A stretch of DNA of 17,082 nucleotides, taken from assembly GCA_019307645.1 (NCBI GenBank), contig JAFDJF010000009.1, forward strand, positions 1-17,082. Reading direction: 5' to 3'. Position 1 is the first letter of the stretch, and every line of letters begins with the position of its first letter. The DNA is from Deltaproteobacteria bacterium (GTDB taxonomy: Bacteria; Desulfobacterota; DSM-4660; Desulfatiglandales; Desulfatiglandaceae). A program made the translations under genes and the position numbers. The notes under the pieces are model-generated. The model saw nothing but the letters and a program-made list of their open reading frames with translations. It ran no database searches and was not told the DNA's origin. This document shows, piece by piece, positions 15,028 to 17,082 of this stretch.

Positions 15028-15552
15028 ATGAAACAGGAAATCAAGGACAAGCAGGAAGAACGATTCAAAAACACAGAGAACATGGAAGAGCGGTACAAAG
15101 CATGGGCGGAAAACATGGCAGGACTTGTTTCGCTTCTTGTAACAGTCGGGCAGGAAGTGGGCGGAGACCAGTTTCTGAGCAAAGTGGAGGAAGCGATCTT
15201 TGAAGGCAGCAAGTTAGACGCGCAGAAGTGGAAGGACGCTGCAGGAATAGAAGAAACAGAGACAATACTGGATTGCCTTAAAATTGGGAAAGTATTCGAT
15301 AAAATGGACGATTCCCTTGCCAATTTCTGGGACGGCTATATTGAGAAGTCACCCAAGGCATTTGAAAAACGCATTGTTACATGTCCCGTAGCAGAGGGGT
15401 TCAGCATTGCCCCTGTTGTCTGTGAACGGTTTATACTAAGCGGCGCGCAAGGTCTGCTCAAGGCCCTGAATCCCAAAGCGACCTTTCGTTTCACCGAACT
15501 CATGCCCAGTGGCGACGATGCGTGCTGTTACCGGATAGAGATTGAAGAGTAG
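15028..15552 (+). CDS. ATC-hydrolase-like (L-2-amino-thiazoline-4-carboxylate hydrolase family) protein
   Basis: A 174-aa cytoplasmic protein with a charged helical N-terminus. Its C-terminal pattern is TCPVAEGFS (C119), VVCERF (C132), ALNPKATFRF (146-155) and SGDDACCYRIEIEE (C166/C167). This order (CP-x-A, C-E, LNP, GDD-x-C) is what I recall of the ATC_hydrolase Pfam family. Its namesake opens the thiazoline ring of 2-aminothiazoline-4-carboxylate, but many members of unknown function occur in anaerobes. Here the gene sits 96 bp before the crotonase-like gene in a catabolic cluster, so the thiazoline role need not hold. AAAGGAGG precedes the ATG at 5 bp. It could be a ring-opening hydrolase or a ligand-binding protein. 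The 111-bp gap before it holds nothing I can assign. Confidence 0.65.
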   Translation: MKQEIKDKQEERFKNTENMEERYKAWAENMAGLVSLLVTVGQEVGGDQFLSKVEEAIFEGSKLDAQKWKDAAGIEETETILDCLKIGKVFDKMDDSLANFWDGYIEKSPKAFEKRIVTCPVAEGFSIAPVVCERFILSGAQGLLKALNPKATFRFTELMPSGDDACCYRIEIEE

Positions 15553-15648
15553 CCGGCGGCTGTTGGAAATTTGTTTTACAACGATGTCTTGACCGCCGTT
15601 TGTTTGACCTGATCCGGGTGCAGGTGTTTAAGAAAAAGGAGACACGTC

Positions 15649-16410
15649 ATGAGAAAAAGACCTGAGTACTTTGATCGATATGAGACAATTGCTTTTGACC
15701 GCACTGAAAGTGGTGTATTGACGGTTCGCCTCCACACAAACAGCGGCCCGGTTGTATACTCAAGTGACAACCACAGGGAATGGGTTCACGCTTTTTTTGA
15801 TATCAGTGCTGATCGTGACAACAGGGTTGTGATCCTCACGGGAACCGGCGATGAGTTTATCGCCCGGTTTGGGTGGGACAAAGAGATCGGAACTGCCGAG
15901 CAGTATGATGAGATTTACTGGGAAGGTAAGCGCCTCATACGCAACTTGCTCGACATTGAGGTCCCTGTGATTGGGGCTGTGAACGGTCCTGCCACCATCC
16001 ACTCCGAACTGGCTGTTCTATCGGATATTACGCTAGCCTCTGAAACCGCCGTGTTCCAAGATCAACCTCACATCCAATACGCAACAGTACCTGGAGACGG
16101 GATTCACCTGATCTGGATGGAACTTCTCGGCCCCAATCGAGGCAGATATTTTTTGCTGACAGGTCAGAAGATTACGGCCCAGGAAGCACTTCAGCTCGGT
16201 GTAGTAAACGAAGTGCTGCCCTCAGCTGAGCTAATGCCCCGGGCCATGGAACTGGGCGAGAAATTAGCAAGTCTCCCTCCGTTGACAGCACGTTACAGTC
16301 GAGTGTTGCTGACTCAAAGGTTGAAGCGCCTCATGGACGAAAGCCTTGGTTACGGATTGGCCTTGGAAGGCCTGGGGGCACTGGGTTTGATGTCAACATC
16401 AGAACATTGA
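15649..16410 (+). CDS. Crotonase-superfamily hydrolase resembling 6-oxocamphor hydrolase (cyclic beta-diketone C-C hydrolase)
   Basis: A 253-aa crotonase-fold protein. The oxyanion segment is GAVNGPATIHSELAVLSD (109-126), lacking the Gly-rich GGG of true enoyl-CoA hydratases. Instead it matches 6-oxocamphor hydrolase as I remember it. H118, H141 (DQPH), D150 (PGDG) and E240 (ALEG) correspond to His122, His145, Asp154 and Glu244 at a constant offset of four, and H42 to His45. The start (YETIAFDR..VLTVRLHTNSGPVVYS) and the late GYGLALEG also agree. That enzyme hydrolyses a non-enolisable cyclic beta-diketone by a retro-Claisen reaction, without CoA, metal or oxygen. I therefore infer ring opening of a cyclic diketone rather than hydration of an enoyl-CoA. 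AAAGGAG lies 7 bp before ATG 15649. Confidence 0.85.
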   Translation: MRKRPEYFDRYETIAFDRTESGVLTVRLHTNSGPVVYSSDNHREWVHAFFDISADRDNRVVILTGTGDEFIARFGWDKEIGTAEQYDEIYWEGKRLIRNLLDIEVPVIGAVNGPATIHSELAVLSDITLASETAVFQDQPHIQYATVPGDGIHLIWMELLGPNRGRYFLLTGQKITAQEALQLGVVNEVLPSAELMPRAMELGEKLASLPPLTARYSRVLLTQRLKRLMDESLGYGLALEGLGALGLMSTSEH

Positions 16411-16448
16411 TGTCTTTTTGACGCTCGTGATTGGAGAGGAATTTACTT

Positions 16449-17082
16449 GTGAATAACAAATATAGTTTACTTGATGACGACACGATCCTTATTGACCCAA
16501 GCGATGAATTATTAGCCTTGGTAGCTGCGATGCCTGAAATGGACCTGGGCATGTCCGGGGAGCTGCTTCATGCCACTGCGGAAGAAATTCAAGCGGCCCG
16601 CGACACGGCCAACACCATGATAAAGGAAATGATGCCGGAAGAGGCTGTGGAAAAGTTTGAAAAACAGAGCCGGACTATTGATATTGAGGGGCCGGCAGGT
16701 AAGATTCCTCTTCAGATTGTTGAGCCGGAGGGGGAAATAAAGGGTGCGATGTTGCATATCCACGGTGGCGGATGGTTTTGCGGAAGTGCTGATATGATGG
16801 GACCGCAACTGGTCACATGGGCTAACGAAATCGGGCTCGTCATAGCGAGCGTGGAATACAGTCTTGCGCCTGAAAATCCCTATCCCGCTGCCCCTGATGA
16901 TTGTGAAGCAGCGGCACTCTGGTGGATTGAATACGCGCAAAATCAGTATGGTGTTGAAAAAGTCATCGTGGGAGGCGAATCCGCCGGCGGACATCTGTCT
17001 GCCGTCACCACTGTCCGCATGCGTCAAAAACACGGTTACAAATTTGCCGGTGCGAAGTTCACTTATGGCCTGTTTGATTTCA
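16449..17082 (+). CDS. Alpha/beta hydrolase, hormone-sensitive lipase family (partial, 3' end missing)
   Basis: 211 codons are visible before the right edge. The start is GTG 16449, preceded by GGAGAGG at 9 bp. There is no suitable ATG nearby; the first in-frame ATG comes at codon 28. After an N-terminal helical cap region come the oxyanion motif HGGGWF (105-110), the segment YSLAPENPYPAAPDD typical of the family, and the nucleophile elbow GESAGGH with S178. The Asp and His of the triad lie beyond the window. These enzymes hydrolyse esters or lactones of hydrophobic acids. Only 38 bp separate it from the oxocamphor-hydrolase-like gene, so it probably acts on a neighbouring step, such as a lactone or ester intermediate (inference). 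Confidence 0.92.
   Translation, partial: MNNKYSLLDDDTILIDPSDELLALVAAMPEMDLGMSGELLHATAEEIQAARDTANTMIKEMMPEEAVEKFEKQSRTIDIEGPAGKIPLQIVEPEGEIKGAMLHIHGGGWFCGSADMMGPQLVTWANEIGLVIASVEYSLAPENPYPAAPDDCEAAALWWIEYAQNQYGVEKVIVGGESAGGHLSAVTTVRMRQKHGYKFAGAKFTYGLFDF

Noticed and set aside
15649..16410. Plain enoyl-CoA hydratase call
   Set aside because: The Gly-rich oxyanion motif is missing and His/His/Asp/Glu positions match 6-oxocamphor hydrolase instead.

Overview
The window looks like the chromosome of an anaerobic bacterium, most likely a Desulfobacterota-type (sulfate-reducing or related) organism. The support is an octahaem c-type cytochrome with HEAT and TPR repeats, a tungsten/molybdenum aldehyde:ferredoxin oxidoreductase, and intergenic 7-bp tandem repeats. 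I associate such repeats with that group from memory only. No rRNA, tRNA, transposase, phage gene or CRISPR array is visible.

Left part (1-4521, minus strand): a compact four-gene operon for a quinol-oxidising cytochrome b/Rieske complex. Order of transcription is a membrane-anchored protein of unknown function (3997-4521), a fused cytochrome b (2615-4000, ATGA overlap with the preceding gene), a Rieske Fe-S protein (2035-2565), and an octahaem cytochrome c with C-terminal HEAT/TPR repeats (1-2032, cut by the window edge). No cytochrome c1 is present; the octahaem protein occupies that place. A near-consensus sigma70 promoter (TTGACA, 17 bp, TATACT) lies at 4579-4607 on the minus strand.

Divergent control region (4522-4869): the minus-strand promoter, a perfect 24-bp palindrome (4729-4752) and a short hairpin (4765-4778), followed by a MarR-type regulator.

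Right part (4870-17082, plus strand): ten co-oriented genes. They are a MarR regulator, an AOR-family oxidoreductase, a short-chain dehydrogenase (SDR) of hydroxysteroid-dehydrogenase type, a DUF1329 periplasmic/outer-membrane protein, a beta-hydroxyacid dehydrogenase, a SnoaL/NTF2-fold protein resembling bile-acid dehydratase BaiE, a second SDR, an exported DUF3604 protein, an ATC-hydrolase-like protein, a crotonase-fold protein with the catalytic signature of 6-oxocamphor hydrolase, and an alpha/beta hydrolase of the hormone-sensitive-lipase family (cut at the right edge). I infer an inducible pathway for a hydrophobic cyclic substrate (terpenoid-, steroid- or alicyclic-like). SDRs would make ring ketones, the SnoaL protein would dehydrate or isomerise, and the crotonase homologue would open the ring by hydrolysing a cyclic beta-diketone without oxygen. 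AOR and the beta-hydroxyacid dehydrogenase would process the products. The two exported proteins would serve the envelope side. The substrate is not shown by the sequence.

The gaps between these genes are long and hold unusual structure: heptanucleotide tandem repeats, two of them as inverted arms (7278-7525, 8481-8689), an octamer array (11237-11266), and a 117-bp imperfect nested inverted repeat (12661-12777).
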